Assembly: GCA_945860515.1 (NCBI GenBank)
Contig: CAMARI010000006.1
Location: 1 to 37,380 of the forward strand
Direction: 5' to 3'
Length of the DNA stretch: 37,380 nt
DNA from: Polaromonas sp. YR568
Lineage (GTDB): Bacteria; Pseudomonadota; Gammaproteobacteria; Burkholderiales; Burkholderiaceae_C
The translations under genes and the position numbers were made by a program. Below are positions 8,044 to 16,624 of the stretch, piece after piece. The number at the start of each line of letters is the position of its first letter. Positions within the stretch are counted from its first letter, which is position 1. The notes below the pieces were generated by a model that made no database searches, was not told the DNA's origin, and saw nothing but the letters and a program-made list of their open reading frames with translations.

Positions 8044-8409
8044 ATGGAAACAATTGAACAAACCACTAAGCAGATGGACGACATGGACGAGGCAAGCGCC
8101 GTCAAAGCTCTGGCTGCCCTGGCGCAAGCCCAGCGGCTGCGCGCTTTTCGGGCGCTGGTGGCGGCTGGCCCAAGCGGGTTGACACCAGGGGTGATGGCTG
8201 AGCAACTGGCCGTAGCGCCCAGTGCCTTGTCGTTTCATGTGAAAGAACTCTCACATTCAGGCCTGGTGAGCGCCGAGGCGCGTGGCCGCAACCTGATTTA
8301 CCGCGCCAGCTTTGACCACATGACCGCCCTGCTCGGATATCTGACGGCGCATTGCTGCCAGGGGCAGCCGTGTGAGGTCAGCAGCCTGGCCGAATGTCTA
8401 GACTGCTAA
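8044..8409 (+). CDS. arsR: ArsR-family metalloregulator
   Basis: AVKALAALAQAQRLRAFRALVAAGPSGLTPGVMAEQLAVAPSALSFHVKELSHSGLVSAEARGRNLIYRASF; C-terminal Cys cluster HCCQGQPC. Confidence 0.9.
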   Translation: METIEQTTKQMDDMDEASAVKALAALAQAQRLRAFRALVAAGPSGLTPGVMAEQLAVAPSALSFHVKELSHSGLVSAEARGRNLIYRASFDHMTALLGYLTAHCCQGQPCEVSSLAECLDC

Positions 8410-8424
8410 AAAGGCCTTTTTAGC

Positions 8425-8496
8425 CTCTTTTATCGATATTTTAGGGCTCCAGGCCAATGATTACTTGGGCAAGCAGCTCCTGAATAAATAGCAACT
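8425..8496 (-). repeat. Dispersed ~60-bp repeat, copy F (between arsR and arsC)
   Basis: Minus strand TTGCTATTTATTCAGGAGCTGCTTGCCCAAGTAATCATTGGCCTGGAGCCCTAAAA. Confidence 0.75.
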
Positions 8497-8518
8497 TAAA
8501 ACCAACCGAGAAACCACC

Positions 8519-9019
8519 ATGTCAATCCAACCCATCAATGTGCTGTTTTTATGCACCCACAACTCAGCCCGCAGCATCTTGGCTGAGGCGCTGTTAAACC
8601 ACATCGGCAAAGGTCGCTTCAAAGCCTATTCGGCCGGCAGCAGCCCCCGCGACAACCAGCAGCCCAACCCGATTGGGATTGAGGTTTTGAAGTCTGCGGG
8701 CATCACCACAGACGGCCTGCACAGCAAAAGCTGGGACGAGTTTGCCAAATCCGACGCTCCGGTGATGAACCTGGTGATCACGGTTTGCGACAACGCCGCA
8801 GGCGAAGTCTGCCCCTACTGGCCGGGCCAGCCCGCCACCGCACATTGGGGCTATGAAGACCCGTCAGCCGGCGATGGCGACGACGCCCATAAACGCGAAG
8901 CTTTCAGGCAAACGCTGTACGCGCTGCGCCGCAGACTGGAACTGCTGGTCAATCTGCCAGAGGCCAGCGTCAGCCGTTTGATGCTGGAAACCACCGCACG
9001 CCATCTGGCCAAGTCTTGA
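8519..9019 (+). CDS. arsC: Low-molecular-weight phosphatase-type arsenate reductase
   Basis: NVLFLCTHNSARSILAEALLNHIGKGRFKAYSAGSSPRDNQQPNPIGIEVLKSAGITTDGLHSKSWDEF. Confidence 0.93.
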   Translation: MSIQPINVLFLCTHNSARSILAEALLNHIGKGRFKAYSAGSSPRDNQQPNPIGIEVLKSAGITTDGLHSKSWDEFAKSDAPVMNLVITVCDNAAGEVCPYWPGQPATAHWGYEDPSAGDGDDAHKREAFRQTLYALRRRLELLVNLPEASVSRLMLETTARHLAKS

Positions 9020-9023
9020 CACC

Positions 9024-9704
9024 ATGAGCCAGCCGCCTTTAAAAAACCAGTTGTTCGCAGAGTTTGTCGGCACCGCCGCCCTGCTCTGCGCGGTGATTGG
9101 CTCGGGCATCATGGCCGTGAACCTGTCTGGCGGCAACAACGGCGTGGCATTGCTGGCGAACACGCTGGCCACCGTGTTTGCGCTGTATGTGTTGATCGAG
9201 CTGCTGGGGCCCGTGAGTGGCGCGCACTTTAACCCGCTGGTGACGCTGATGGTGCTTTCCAGGACATCGAAAGAGGCTGCAGGCCATCAAAATCCTGGGC
9301 AAGTAGCTTCTCTTTTTATAGCATTTCAGTTGTTGGGGGCAATCGCTGGCGCATGGCTGGCCAACGCCATGTTTGACCTGAGCGTGTTGCAGTTCAGCAG
9401 CAAAGCACGGGGTGGCTCGGGGCAGTGGCTGGGTGAGATCATTGCAACGGCTGGCTTGATTCTGGTCGTGCTGCGCGCCCCTGCTGGCAAGGCTGCAGGC
9501 CTGGTGGCCTGCTACATCGGCGCGGCCTACTGGTTCACGTCCAGTACCTCGTTTGCCAACCCGGCTGCTGTGATGGGCCGCATGTTCAGCGACAGCTTTG
9601 CAGGCATTGCGCCGGGCAGTGCGTTAGGGTTTGTAGCGGCGCAGTGTGTTGGGGCAGTGGTGGGTGTGCTGATCAACCGCAGCCTAGGCAAGCCACTTCT
9701 GTAA
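9024..9704 (+). CDS. MIP/aquaporin family channel (AqpS-like, arsenic-associated)
   Basis: LFAEFVGTAALLCAVIGSGIMA...ELLGPVSGAHFNPLVTL (first NPA replaced by NPL)...STSFANPAAVMGRMFSDSFAGI; directly downstream of arsC. Confidence 0.88.
   Translation: MSQPPLKNQLFAEFVGTAALLCAVIGSGIMAVNLSGGNNGVALLANTLATVFALYVLIELLGPVSGAHFNPLVTLMVLSRTSKEAAGHQNPGQVASLFIAFQLLGAIAGAWLANAMFDLSVLQFSSKARGGSGQWLGEIIATAGLILVVLRAPAGKAAGLVACYIGAAYWFTSSTSFANPAAVMGRMFSDSFAGIAPGSALGFVAAQCVGAVVGVLINRSLGKPLL
9264..9327 (-). repeat. Dispersed ~60-bp repeat, copy E, inside the aquaporin CDS
   Basis: Minus strand AAATGCTATAAAAAGAGAAGCTACTTGCCCAGGATTTTGATGGCCTGCAGCCTCTTTCGATG. Confidence 0.75.
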
Positions 9705-10163
9705 AAACATAGCACTGCCCATAGCCGGGTCGAGTTGGTAAGCCGCGAAGCCAATACGTTCGTACAGCCTGATGGCGCTGCGGTTGCCGCTGAGGACTTC
9801 TAGCGTCAGTTTGCAAGCGCCGCGTTGAGCCGCGATTTGCTCGGCAAGTGCCAGCATTTGCTCGCCCACCCTCTGGCCGCGGTGGCTGGCCAGCACCACC
9901 ACATCGTGGACATGGACCAGCGGCTTGCAGGCAAAGGTTGAAAAACCCTCGATACAGTTGACCAGACCGAGCGGCGCACTACCGTCAAAGGCCAGCACGC
10001 TGAAAGCTTGCGGCCGCTTGGCCAGCTCTCGCACCAGATTCGCTTTGGCAAAATCACTGAGTGGCGCGCCACCGCCCGCCGGGTCTTGCGCATAGGCGTC
10101 CAGCAGCGCCACGATGGCATGGGCGTGCAAAGCGTCGTTGTAGTTGGCTTGCAAAATTCGCAT
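9684..10163 (-). CDS. GNAT family N-acetyltransferase
   Basis: MRILQANYNDALHAHAIVALLDAYAQDP...VHVHDVVVLASHRGQRVGEQMLALAEQIAAQRGACKLTLEVLSGNRSAIRLYERIGFAAY; start trimmed to ATG 10163. Confidence 0.85.
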   Translation of the reverse strand: MRILQANYNDALHAHAIVALLDAYAQDPAGGGAPLSDFAKANLVRELAKRPQAFSVLAFDGSAPLGLVNCIEGFSTFACKPLVHVHDVVVLASHRGQRVGEQMLALAEQIAAQRGACKLTLEVLSGNRSAIRLYERIGFAAYQLDPAMGSAMFLQKWLA

Positions 10164-10241
10164 AGGTTCAAGTACCGGGGTACCGGATGGCAAAGTAAGC
10201 TTCCATGATAATTGCCCGCAACAACAACTCAGGAGACAGAC

Positions 10242-11255
10242 ATGACAACACCAAGAACATCGACCGCCCGCCGTGGCATGCTGGCCGCTGGTGCAGCAAC
10301 TCTCTTGACCAGCGCCTTGCCGGCAGCCTTTGCACAATCCAAAATGTTGCTGCGCATATCAACCCCGGCCGTGCCGGACGACTGGCACGCCAAAATGTGG
10401 ACTGTCTTCAAAGACACCTTGGACAAAAGCGCGCCGGGTGAGTTTGACGTGCAGATCAACTTGAATGCCTCGCTCTTCAAACAGGGTGCAGAGCCCGCCG
10501 CCATGGCACGAGGCAACCTGGAGCTGACGACCATTTCAGCCTTTGACATTGCCAAGCTGGTGCCTGAGTTTTCAGTGTTCACGGCCGGCTACATCGTGCG
10601 TGACCCGGCGCACCAGCAAAAGGTGTTCAACGGCCCCATCGGCACCGACATGTTCAAGACCGTGACTGAAAAAATGGACATCACGCCTCTGGCCACCGCC
10701 TATCTGGGCACGCGCCAGGTCAATTTACGGGAGGTGCGCAATGTCAGAACGCCGGCCGACCTGAAAGGTGTGAAGCTGCGTATGCCCGGCAGCAAGGAAT
10801 GGCTGTTTTTGGGCGAAGCCTTGGGTGTGACACCCACACCGCTGGCCTTTGGTGAGGTGTACCTGGGCCTGAAAACCGGCACGATCGACGGCCAAGACAA
10901 CCCCCTGCCCACGGTACGTGCCGCCAAGTTTTATGAAGTGACCAAACAGATCGTGCTGACCAGCCATCTGGTCGACAGCCTGTTCATTGCGATATCTAAC
11001 AAAGCATTGGGCAGCATGACCCCGGCGCAGCGCCAAAAAGTAAAAGTCGCTGCCGATGCTGCCACCGCTTACAACAACGATAACCGCATCAAGGAAGAAG
11101 CCCAGTCGGTGGACTACTTCAAACAGCAAGGCCTGCAAGTGAGCACGCCGGATGTGGAGGCGTTTCGCAAAACGGTGCAAACGGCGTACTTGAACTCCGA
11201 CTACGCCAAGGTGTGGCCCAAAGGTTTGCTAGAGCGCATCAACTCAACAAAGTAA
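10242..11255 (+). CDS. TRAP transporter substrate-binding protein (DctP family)
   Basis: Tat/Sec-like leader (TARRGMLAAGAATLLTSALPAAFA) then ISTPAVPDDWHAKMWTVFKDTLDK...GVKLRMPGSKEWLFLGEALGVTPTPLAFGEVYLGLKTGTIDGQDNPL. Confidence 0.92.
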   Translation: MTTPRTSTARRGMLAAGAATLLTSALPAAFAQSKMLLRISTPAVPDDWHAKMWTVFKDTLDKSAPGEFDVQINLNASLFKQGAEPAAMARGNLELTTISAFDIAKLVPEFSVFTAGYIVRDPAHQQKVFNGPIGTDMFKTVTEKMDITPLATAYLGTRQVNLREVRNVRTPADLKGVKLRMPGSKEWLFLGEALGVTPTPLAFGEVYLGLKTGTIDGQDNPLPTVRAAKFYEVTKQIVLTSHLVDSLFIAISNKALGSMTPAQRQKVKVAADAATAYNNDNRIKEEAQSVDYFKQQGLQVSTPDVEAFRKTVQTAYLNSDYAKVWPKGLLERINSTK

Positions 11256-11261
11256 ATACCG

Positions 11262-11735
11262 ATGTGGTTTAAAAAAACCGCTAACGCGATTGGCGGGGGC
11301 CTGTTTTTGACCTTGTTTATCGTCTTCGTGATTCAGGTCATGGCGCGCTTTGGCTTGAACAAGCCGCTGGCCTGGACCGACGAGCTGGCGGTAATTTTGT
11401 ATGTATGGATTATTTTGTGGGCCGCCGCCTTTATGGTGCCCGAACGTGAACACGTGGCGTTTGACCTGCTGTGGAACAGCGCTGGGCCACGCACCCGCCA
11501 CGCCATGCAGATGGTTGGCCATTTGCTGATTGGCGGCCTGGCTCTGTGCGCTGTTCCAGCCACCTGGGACTATGTGTACTTCATGAAGCGTGAAGGCACG
11601 CCGGTTCTGGGCTTGCCTTTCATGTGGGTGTTTTTGCCGTTTGTGTTTTTGCTGGTGGCGCTGGTGGTCCGCTCGGTCTGGGCCATTTGGCGGGTCATCA
11701 AGGGCGAAGGCCTGGATACGGAGTTGCAACTGTGA
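11262..11735 (+). CDS. TRAP transporter small permease (DctQ family)
   Basis: Four TM segments with FGLNKPLAWTDELAVILYVWIILWAAAFMVPEREHVAFDLL. Confidence 0.92.
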   Translation: MWFKKTANAIGGGLFLTLFIVFVIQVMARFGLNKPLAWTDELAVILYVWIILWAAAFMVPEREHVAFDLLWNSAGPRTRHAMQMVGHLLIGGLALCAVPATWDYVYFMKREGTPVLGLPFMWVFLPFVFLLVALVVRSVWAIWRVIKGEGLDTELQL

Positions 11736-13030
11736 GCACCGCACTCACCGTGCTGGTGTTGGTGCTCGTCAGCGCCATGCTGCTACGCATGCCGATTGGC
11801 TTTTCCATGATCGCGTCCGGCATCGCCTACCTGCTGGTCAAGCGGCAAGACCTGGGTCTGGTGGCTGAGCAAATTGGCAACGGCCTTTACAACAGCTACG
11901 TGCTGCTGGCGGTGCCGCTGTTTGTGTTTGCGGCCAACATCATGAATGCGGGCACCGTCAGCGAGCGCATTTTTGACTTCTGCCGCATTCTGGTGGGCCG
12001 CATGCGCGGCGGGCTGGCGCAGGTCGACATTCTGGTCAGCGTGATTTTTTCAGGCATGAGCGGCAGCGCCATTGCCGATGCCGCCGGGCCGGGTTTGGTC
12101 ACCATCAAGCAGATGCTGAAAAAGCCTGAATACTCGCGCGGCTTTGCCGGTGCGGTGGTGGTGGCCAGTGCCACACTGGGGCCGATCATTCCGCCGTCGA
12201 TCCCGATGGTGATTTACGCCATGGTGTCGGGTGCATCGGTCGGGGCGCTGTTTTTGGGTGGTGTGGTGCCGGGTTTTTTGATGGCAGCGCTGATGATGAT
12301 CGTCGTGCACTTTATGGCCGTCAAACGCAACATGCCGCGTGAAGACGCCATACCGCTGCGTGACTGGCCGGCCATCATTTACCGCGGTGCGCTGCCGCTG
12401 TCGATGCCGATGGTGCTTTTGGGCGGTATCTATTCAGGCGCCTTCACGCCGACTGAAGCGGCTGCGGTGGCTGCGCTGCATGCTTTGATTTTGGCAGGCG
12501 TGGTGTACCGGGCCTTGAGCTGGCGCAGCTTTTGGGGCGTGGTGATGGAGTCGACTCGCGGCAGCGCGGTGATCACGCTCATTTTGGCGGGCTCGTTTAT
12601 TTTGAACTACGCTTTTACATCTGAAGGCGTGCCGCAGGCGATGGCGCAGTGGGTAGACAGCATGCATTTGAGTCAGATCAAGTTCTTGCTGCTGGTCAAT
12701 CTGATGTTTCTGGTGCTCGGCTGCTTTTTAGATGTGTCAGTGCTGCTGCTGGTGTTTGTGCCCATGCTGCTGCCTGCGGCCAAGCTGCTGGGCGTGGACT
12801 TGGTGCATTTTGGCGTGCTGGTGGTGCTGAACATGATGATTGGCCTGATTCACCCACCTTTTGGCATGCTGCTGTTTGTGACCAAGGCACTGACTGGCAT
12901 TCCGATTGGCGAGATGATGAAAGAAGGCTGGCCGTTTCTGGTCATGCTTCTGCTGCTCTTGCTGGCGATCACGTTTTTCCCTCAAATCGTGCTGTGGCTG
13001 CCGCAAACGATGGGTTACGGGGGTAAATAA
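11732..13030 (+). CDS. TRAP transporter large permease (DctM family)
   Basis: GTG start at 11732 overlaps dctQ stop; ...MSGSAIADAAGPGLVTIKQMLKKPEYSRGFAGAVVVASATLGPIIPPSIPMVIYAMVSGASVGALFLGGVVPG. Confidence 0.93.
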   Translation: MSTALTVLVLVLVSAMLLRMPIGFSMIASGIAYLLVKRQDLGLVAEQIGNGLYNSYVLLAVPLFVFAANIMNAGTVSERIFDFCRILVGRMRGGLAQVDILVSVIFSGMSGSAIADAAGPGLVTIKQMLKKPEYSRGFAGAVVVASATLGPIIPPSIPMVIYAMVSGASVGALFLGGVVPGFLMAALMMIVVHFMAVKRNMPREDAIPLRDWPAIIYRGALPLSMPMVLLGGIYSGAFTPTEAAAVAALHALILAGVVYRALSWRSFWGVVMESTRGSAVITLILAGSFILNYAFTSEGVPQAMAQWVDSMHLSQIKFLLLVNLMFLVLGCFLDVSVLLLVFVPMLLPAAKLLGVDLVHFGVLVVLNMMIGLIHPPFGMLLFVTKALTGIPIGEMMKEGWPFLVMLLLLLLAITFFPQIVLWLPQTMGYGGK

Positions 13031-13208
13031 TAGGCGTAAAAAGAGCCTGCTTGAGAAATCAGATGGTTTTTTTTATTGCAGTGGGGGGATCAGGTTCTGG
13101 TAACCCGTTCACGAACTGCCTACCCAAAGAATCGAGCGACTAAATACCTGGCACCAGCTCTTGTCAGCGTTACAAAGTAATCCTCACTGTGACATTTAAT
13201 GGTTATGC

Positions 13209-13246
13209 TAATTTTTTATATTAACTATCAAATCGATAAAAAATTA
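13209..13246. repeat. 11-bp perfect AT-rich inverted repeat upstream of the H-NS gene
   Basis: TAATTTTTTAT (13209-13219) and ATAAAAAATTA (13236-13246) within a ~200-bp AT-rich segment. Confidence 0.7.
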
Positions 13247-13380
13247 GATAAAAATTTTGAGATTTTTCAAATTAACAAAAACCAAAGATCGTAATAGCCA
13301 TACAAGCATTTACGATTCGACATTCAAACCTTTGTGAAAAAATGATAAACTAATGTTTGAAAGTTTATTAATCCTTAACT

Positions 13381-13707
13381 ATGAAGGAAACGACAGTGGA
13401 CGATCTTGAACAGCTATATAAGCAAATTTCTGAACTTCAATCCAAAGCCAAAGACTTGGCTGAAAAGAAGAAAGCGCCCATCATTAAAGACATCAAGTCG
13501 AAAATAAAACAGTTTGGCATTACAGGTAAAGAACTGGGCTTTGGAAATTCAACAACTTCAACAGAAACCAAACCCCAAAAAGCACCCGTCGCGATCAAAT
13601 ATCGTCATGGTGAAAACACTTGGACTGGCAGAGGTAAACGACCTCTGTGGATTGCGGACTATCTCGCCAAGGGCGGAAAGATTGAAGCGCTGCTTGTGAA
13701 AGCATAA
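13381..13707 (+). CDS. H-NS family nucleoid-associated protein
   Basis: N-terminal coiled coil (DDLEQLYKQISELQSKAKDLAEKKK) and C-terminal IKYRHGENTWTGRGKRPLWIADYLAKG motif of Burkholderiales H-NS proteins. Confidence 0.9.
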   Translation: MKETTVDDLEQLYKQISELQSKAKDLAEKKKAPIIKDIKSKIKQFGITGKELGFGNSTTSTETKPQKAPVAIKYRHGENTWTGRGKRPLWIADYLAKGGKIEALLVKA

Positions 13708-13710
13708 GCT

Positions 13711-13741
13711 GCAAACAAGTCATGTCCAATGACTTGTTTGC
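13711..13741 (+). terminator. 13-bp perfect stem hairpin just 3' of the H-NS gene (no strong U-tract)
   Basis: GCAAACAAGTCAT-GTCCA-ATGACTTGTTTGC beginning 4 bp after the stop codon. Confidence 0.55.
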
Positions 13742-13827
13742 GCATGGCTATCTGCGGCCTTGAACGGGATGGGATCTGCTGGTTGGGGTTGACTTCTGAC
13801 CAAGCCAGCAGACATAGGCTTTTTTAA

Positions 13828-13890
13828 AGGTTATTAAAAAATAGCTGGTATCGCTTTTATCCATTGCTTGGTTTAAAAGCCGATTAAAAA
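13828..13890 (+). repeat. Dispersed ~60-bp repeat, copy G
   Basis: GGTTATTAAAAAATAGCTGGTATCGCTTTTATCCATTGCTTGGTTTAAAAGCCGATT. Confidence 0.6.
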
Positions 13891-13908
13891 ACCTGATGAC
13901 AGGCCTGG

Positions 13909-14811
13909 TCAGTCTTTTTTGGACGCTTCGACCAACTGATCGGCGTAGTCCTGCCAGCGCGGGGCCTTGCCCACGCCTTCAAACACACCCGAGCTGGCCT
14001 GGCTGGCCACCCACTGCTGTTTATCGGCAATGGCAGCGGTCATCACAGGCTCAAAGCCTGCTTCTTTGACGGTATTGGCGGCTTCGCGCATTTCCTCGGC
14101 GCGGCGCTGGCCGTGCTGCACGACACGCCTGAAAAAGTAGGTGCCGGTTTGCGCCCAGTCGATGCTGGGGAAAGTTTCTGCCAGCGACGGCAACACATGG
14201 TCTTCTACGCCGTAGGCTCTGGCGGTGGTGTAGCTTTCAATCACCAGCGCCTCCAAGCCCTTGATCATCACGCTGCGGCACATTTTGATGGCGCTGGCCA
14301 CGCCAAGTTTGTCGCTGACGGCTTTGGCGTCCATGCCCCAGCTGACAAGCAAAGGGGCCAGTGCGGCGGCTTGCGGGCCGCCCAGCAACATGGGCGTTTT
14401 GATGCCGTAGGGCGGCACCGATGTCATGACGCCCGCTTCAACATAATGAGCGCCACGCTGTTCAATCAAAGCTGCGCATTGCTGCTTGGTACCGGGCGAG
14501 GCGGAGTTCAAGTCAAGAAACACACTGCCTGCCTTCAGATGCTGGGCAGCGTCTTGCGCGACCGCCAGCGTGCTGGATGCGGTGACGGCTGAAATGACCA
14601 GCTCACTGGCACCGCACAGCGCCTGCATGGACAGGCAGGCCTGCACCCCCGCTTGCTCGGCATGGGCAAGCTCAACATACTTCAAATCAGGGTGAACGAA
14701 CTTCAGGTCCCAGGCGCTCATACGGGCTACGCCCGAGGGCGCTTTAAGCCCTGCACTGAAGGTTTTTCCGACTTCGCCGAAGCCGATCAGGCCAATGGAT
14801 GAGAACTGCAT
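13909..14811 (-). CDS. NAD(P)-binding dehydrogenase with DUF1932-type C-terminal domain
   Basis: SSIGLIGFGEVGKTFSAGL...FLDLNSASPGTKQQ...YVEAGVMTSVPPYGIKTPMLLGG...AIKMCRSVMIKGLEALVIES. Confidence 0.85.
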   Translation of the reverse strand: MQFSSIGLIGFGEVGKTFSAGLKAPSGVARMSAWDLKFVHPDLKYVELAHAEQAGVQACLSMQALCGASELVISAVTASSTLAVAQDAAQHLKAGSVFLDLNSASPGTKQQCAALIEQRGAHYVEAGVMTSVPPYGIKTPMLLGGPQAAALAPLLVSWGMDAKAVSDKLGVASAIKMCRSVMIKGLEALVIESYTTARAYGVEDHVLPSLAETFPSIDWAQTGTYFFRRVVQHGQRRAEEMREAANTVKEAGFEPVMTAAIADKQQWVASQASSGVFEGVGKAPRWQDYADQLVEASKKD

Positions 14812-14830
14812 GCCAAGACCTGTCTTGAAT

Positions 14831-15808
14831 TTATTGGGTCGGGATTTTGGCCCGCACGATCACTTCAGACCAGCGGCGAATTTCGGCATTCAGCAAATTG
14901 GCCAGTTGCTCTGGCGTGCTGGATATGGCGTCAATGTTCAAGTCCAGCAGTCGCTTTTTAACGTCAGGAGAATCCAATGCGGCTTTGACCTCCCGGTTCA
15001 GCCGGGCCACGACGTCTTTGGGTGTTTTGGCAGGTGCGGCCAGCGCATTCCATGATGCGGCGCTGAAATTGGCCAGCCCGCTTTGCGCAGCAGTCGGCAC
15101 GTCCTTGAGCACGACCGAGCGCTTGTCGCCGAAGACCGCCAGGGCTGAAATAGCGTTGGCATTGATTTGCGGCAGCATCGGGCTCAAAATTTCGACCGCT
15201 GCATCAATCTGCCCACCGCGCAAAGCCGTGATGACAGCCGGTGTGCCATTGAACGGCACAATTTGCGCCTGAATATTGGCCGTGGATTTGAACAACTCGG
15301 CAGACAGGTTCTGCGTGCTGCCCACATTGATGGTGCCAATGTTCAGCTTGCCAGGATTGGCGCGCGCAAAGGCCAGCAACTCGGGTAGTGTTTTGTACGG
15401 CGAGTTTTGCGGCACAACCACAGCGATGTCAAAAAAACCAAGGGTTGAAATCGGCGCAAAGTCTTTCACCGTATCGTAGGGCAGAGCCTTGAAAAGGCCG
15501 GCGCTGACCGCCGTACCGTTGGACATCAGCAGCAGGGTGTGGCCGTCGGCATCAGCCTTGGCCACCGTGTCACCAGCCACGACACCACCTGCGCCGGGTT
15601 TGTTTTCAATCACCACCGGCTGGCCCATGTTGTCGGACATTTTTTGCGCCACGATGCGCGCCGTCAAGTCAGCTACACCGCCAGCGCCAAATGGCACCAC
15701 GATTTTGATGGCGCGACCAGGCAGTGGCTGCGCATACGCAGGCAGAGCGCATGTGCTGATGGCCAGGGCAGCAAGAATGAAAGAACGGCGTCGGAGTGTT
15801 TGTTTCAT
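14831..15808 (-). CDS. Tripartite tricarboxylate transporter substrate-binding protein (Bug/TctC family)
   Basis: Signal peptide then LPGRAIKIVVPFGAGGVADLTARIVAQKMSDNMGQPVVIENKPGAGGVVAGDTVAKADADGHTLLL. Start trimmed to MKQTLRRRSF. Confidence 0.92.
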   Translation of the reverse strand: MKQTLRRRSFILAALAISTCALPAYAQPLPGRAIKIVVPFGAGGVADLTARIVAQKMSDNMGQPVVIENKPGAGGVVAGDTVAKADADGHTLLLMSNGTAVSAGLFKALPYDTVKDFAPISTLGFFDIAVVVPQNSPYKTLPELLAFARANPGKLNIGTINVGSTQNLSAELFKSTANIQAQIVPFNGTPAVITALRGGQIDAAVEILSPMLPQINANAISALAVFGDKRSVVLKDVPTAAQSGLANFSAASWNALAAPAKTPKDVVARLNREVKAALDSPDVKKRLLDLNIDAISSTPEQLANLLNAEIRRWSEVIVRAKIPTQ

Positions 15809-15895
15809 TTCGCAACTATGCGCGGTTTTTGGCCATGCCGCAAGCAGCGGTAGTGCCAAGTTGCTATTTGCTTTTGTTATAACTAGACGGTGCGC

Positions 15896-16567
15896 TTAGG
15901 CTGTCTGGGCGGCAATCTGGCGCAACGCCTGCTCAAACACTTCTACCGGCTGACCGCCTGAAATCAGATGCCTGTCGTTGATGATGACCGCAGGCACCGA
16001 GCGAATGCCCAGCCCGGTGTAGAACTGTTCTTGCGCCCGTACAGCATCGGCAAATTGGTCAGAGCTCAAAACCGCTTGCGCCTGGACCTCATCCAGCCCC
16101 ACCTGACCGGCCAAGCGCAACAACACCTCGTGCGACGCAGGGCTTTGCCCGTCAGTAAAGTAGCTTGAGAACAGCGCTTCCTTCAGGGCCTTTTGTTTGG
16201 CGAGGTTGACGGTTTCCGCCCAATGCAGCAGACGGTGCGCATCAAAGGTGTTGTAGACGCGGCTGCGACCGCCACCCGGCTCGCTGGCCGTCGCAAACTT
16301 AAAGCCTACCTCAGCGCCGCGTTGCCGGATGTTCTCGCGGTTGGCGTTGGCCTGTTCGGCGCTGATGCCGTACTTCTGAGTGATGTGCTCGGTGATGTCC
16401 TGGCCTTCATCTGCCATGTGAGGGTTCAGCTCAAACGGCTGAAAGTGAATCTCGGCTGTGATGTCGGCCTTGACGTTGGCCAGCGCCTGATCAAGCGCCT
16501 TCAGCCCAATGACGCACCAAGGGCATGAAACGTCCGACACAAAATCAATTTTAAAAGCAGTGGTCAT
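15896..16567 (-). CDS. DsbA-family oxidoreductase (FrnE-like)
   Basis: KIDFVSDVSCPWCVIGLKALDQAL (CPWC)...FQPFELNPHMADEGQDITEHITQKYG...GIRSVPAVIINDRHLISGGQPVEVFEQAL. Start trimmed to ATG 16567 (SD GGAG). Confidence 0.88.
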   Translation of the reverse strand: MTTAFKIDFVSDVSCPWCVIGLKALDQALANVKADITAEIHFQPFELNPHMADEGQDITEHITQKYGISAEQANANRENIRQRGAEVGFKFATASEPGGGRSRVYNTFDAHRLLHWAETVNLAKQKALKEALFSSYFTDGQSPASHEVLLRLAGQVGLDEVQAQAVLSSDQFADAVRAQEQFYTGLGIRSVPAVIINDRHLISGGQPVEVFEQALRQIAAQTA

Positions 16568-16624
16568 GGCAACTCCGGTGGCTGAAAGGATGGCTGAACC
16601 TGCTATTTTCAGCCATGACCACTG
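16558..16624 (-). promoter_or_regulatory. Candidate 5' leader hairpin enclosing the FrnE-like start codon
   Basis: Perfect 13-bp inverted repeat CAGTGGTCATGGC / GCCATGACCACTG with a 41-nt loop; the start ATG (16567-16565) is inside one arm. Confidence 0.55.

Noticed and set aside
13705-13745. Hairpin after the H-NS gene as a riboswitch or sRNA
   Set aside because: Simple 13-bp stem and 5-nt loop directly after a stop codon; most economical as a 3'-end/terminator-like structure.
15858-15895. Possible tenth copy of the dispersed repeat (TTGCTATTTGCTTTTGTTATAACTAG)
   Set aside because: Shares only the TGCTAT start and AT-rich spacing; lacks the ATTGGCCT...AGCC part.
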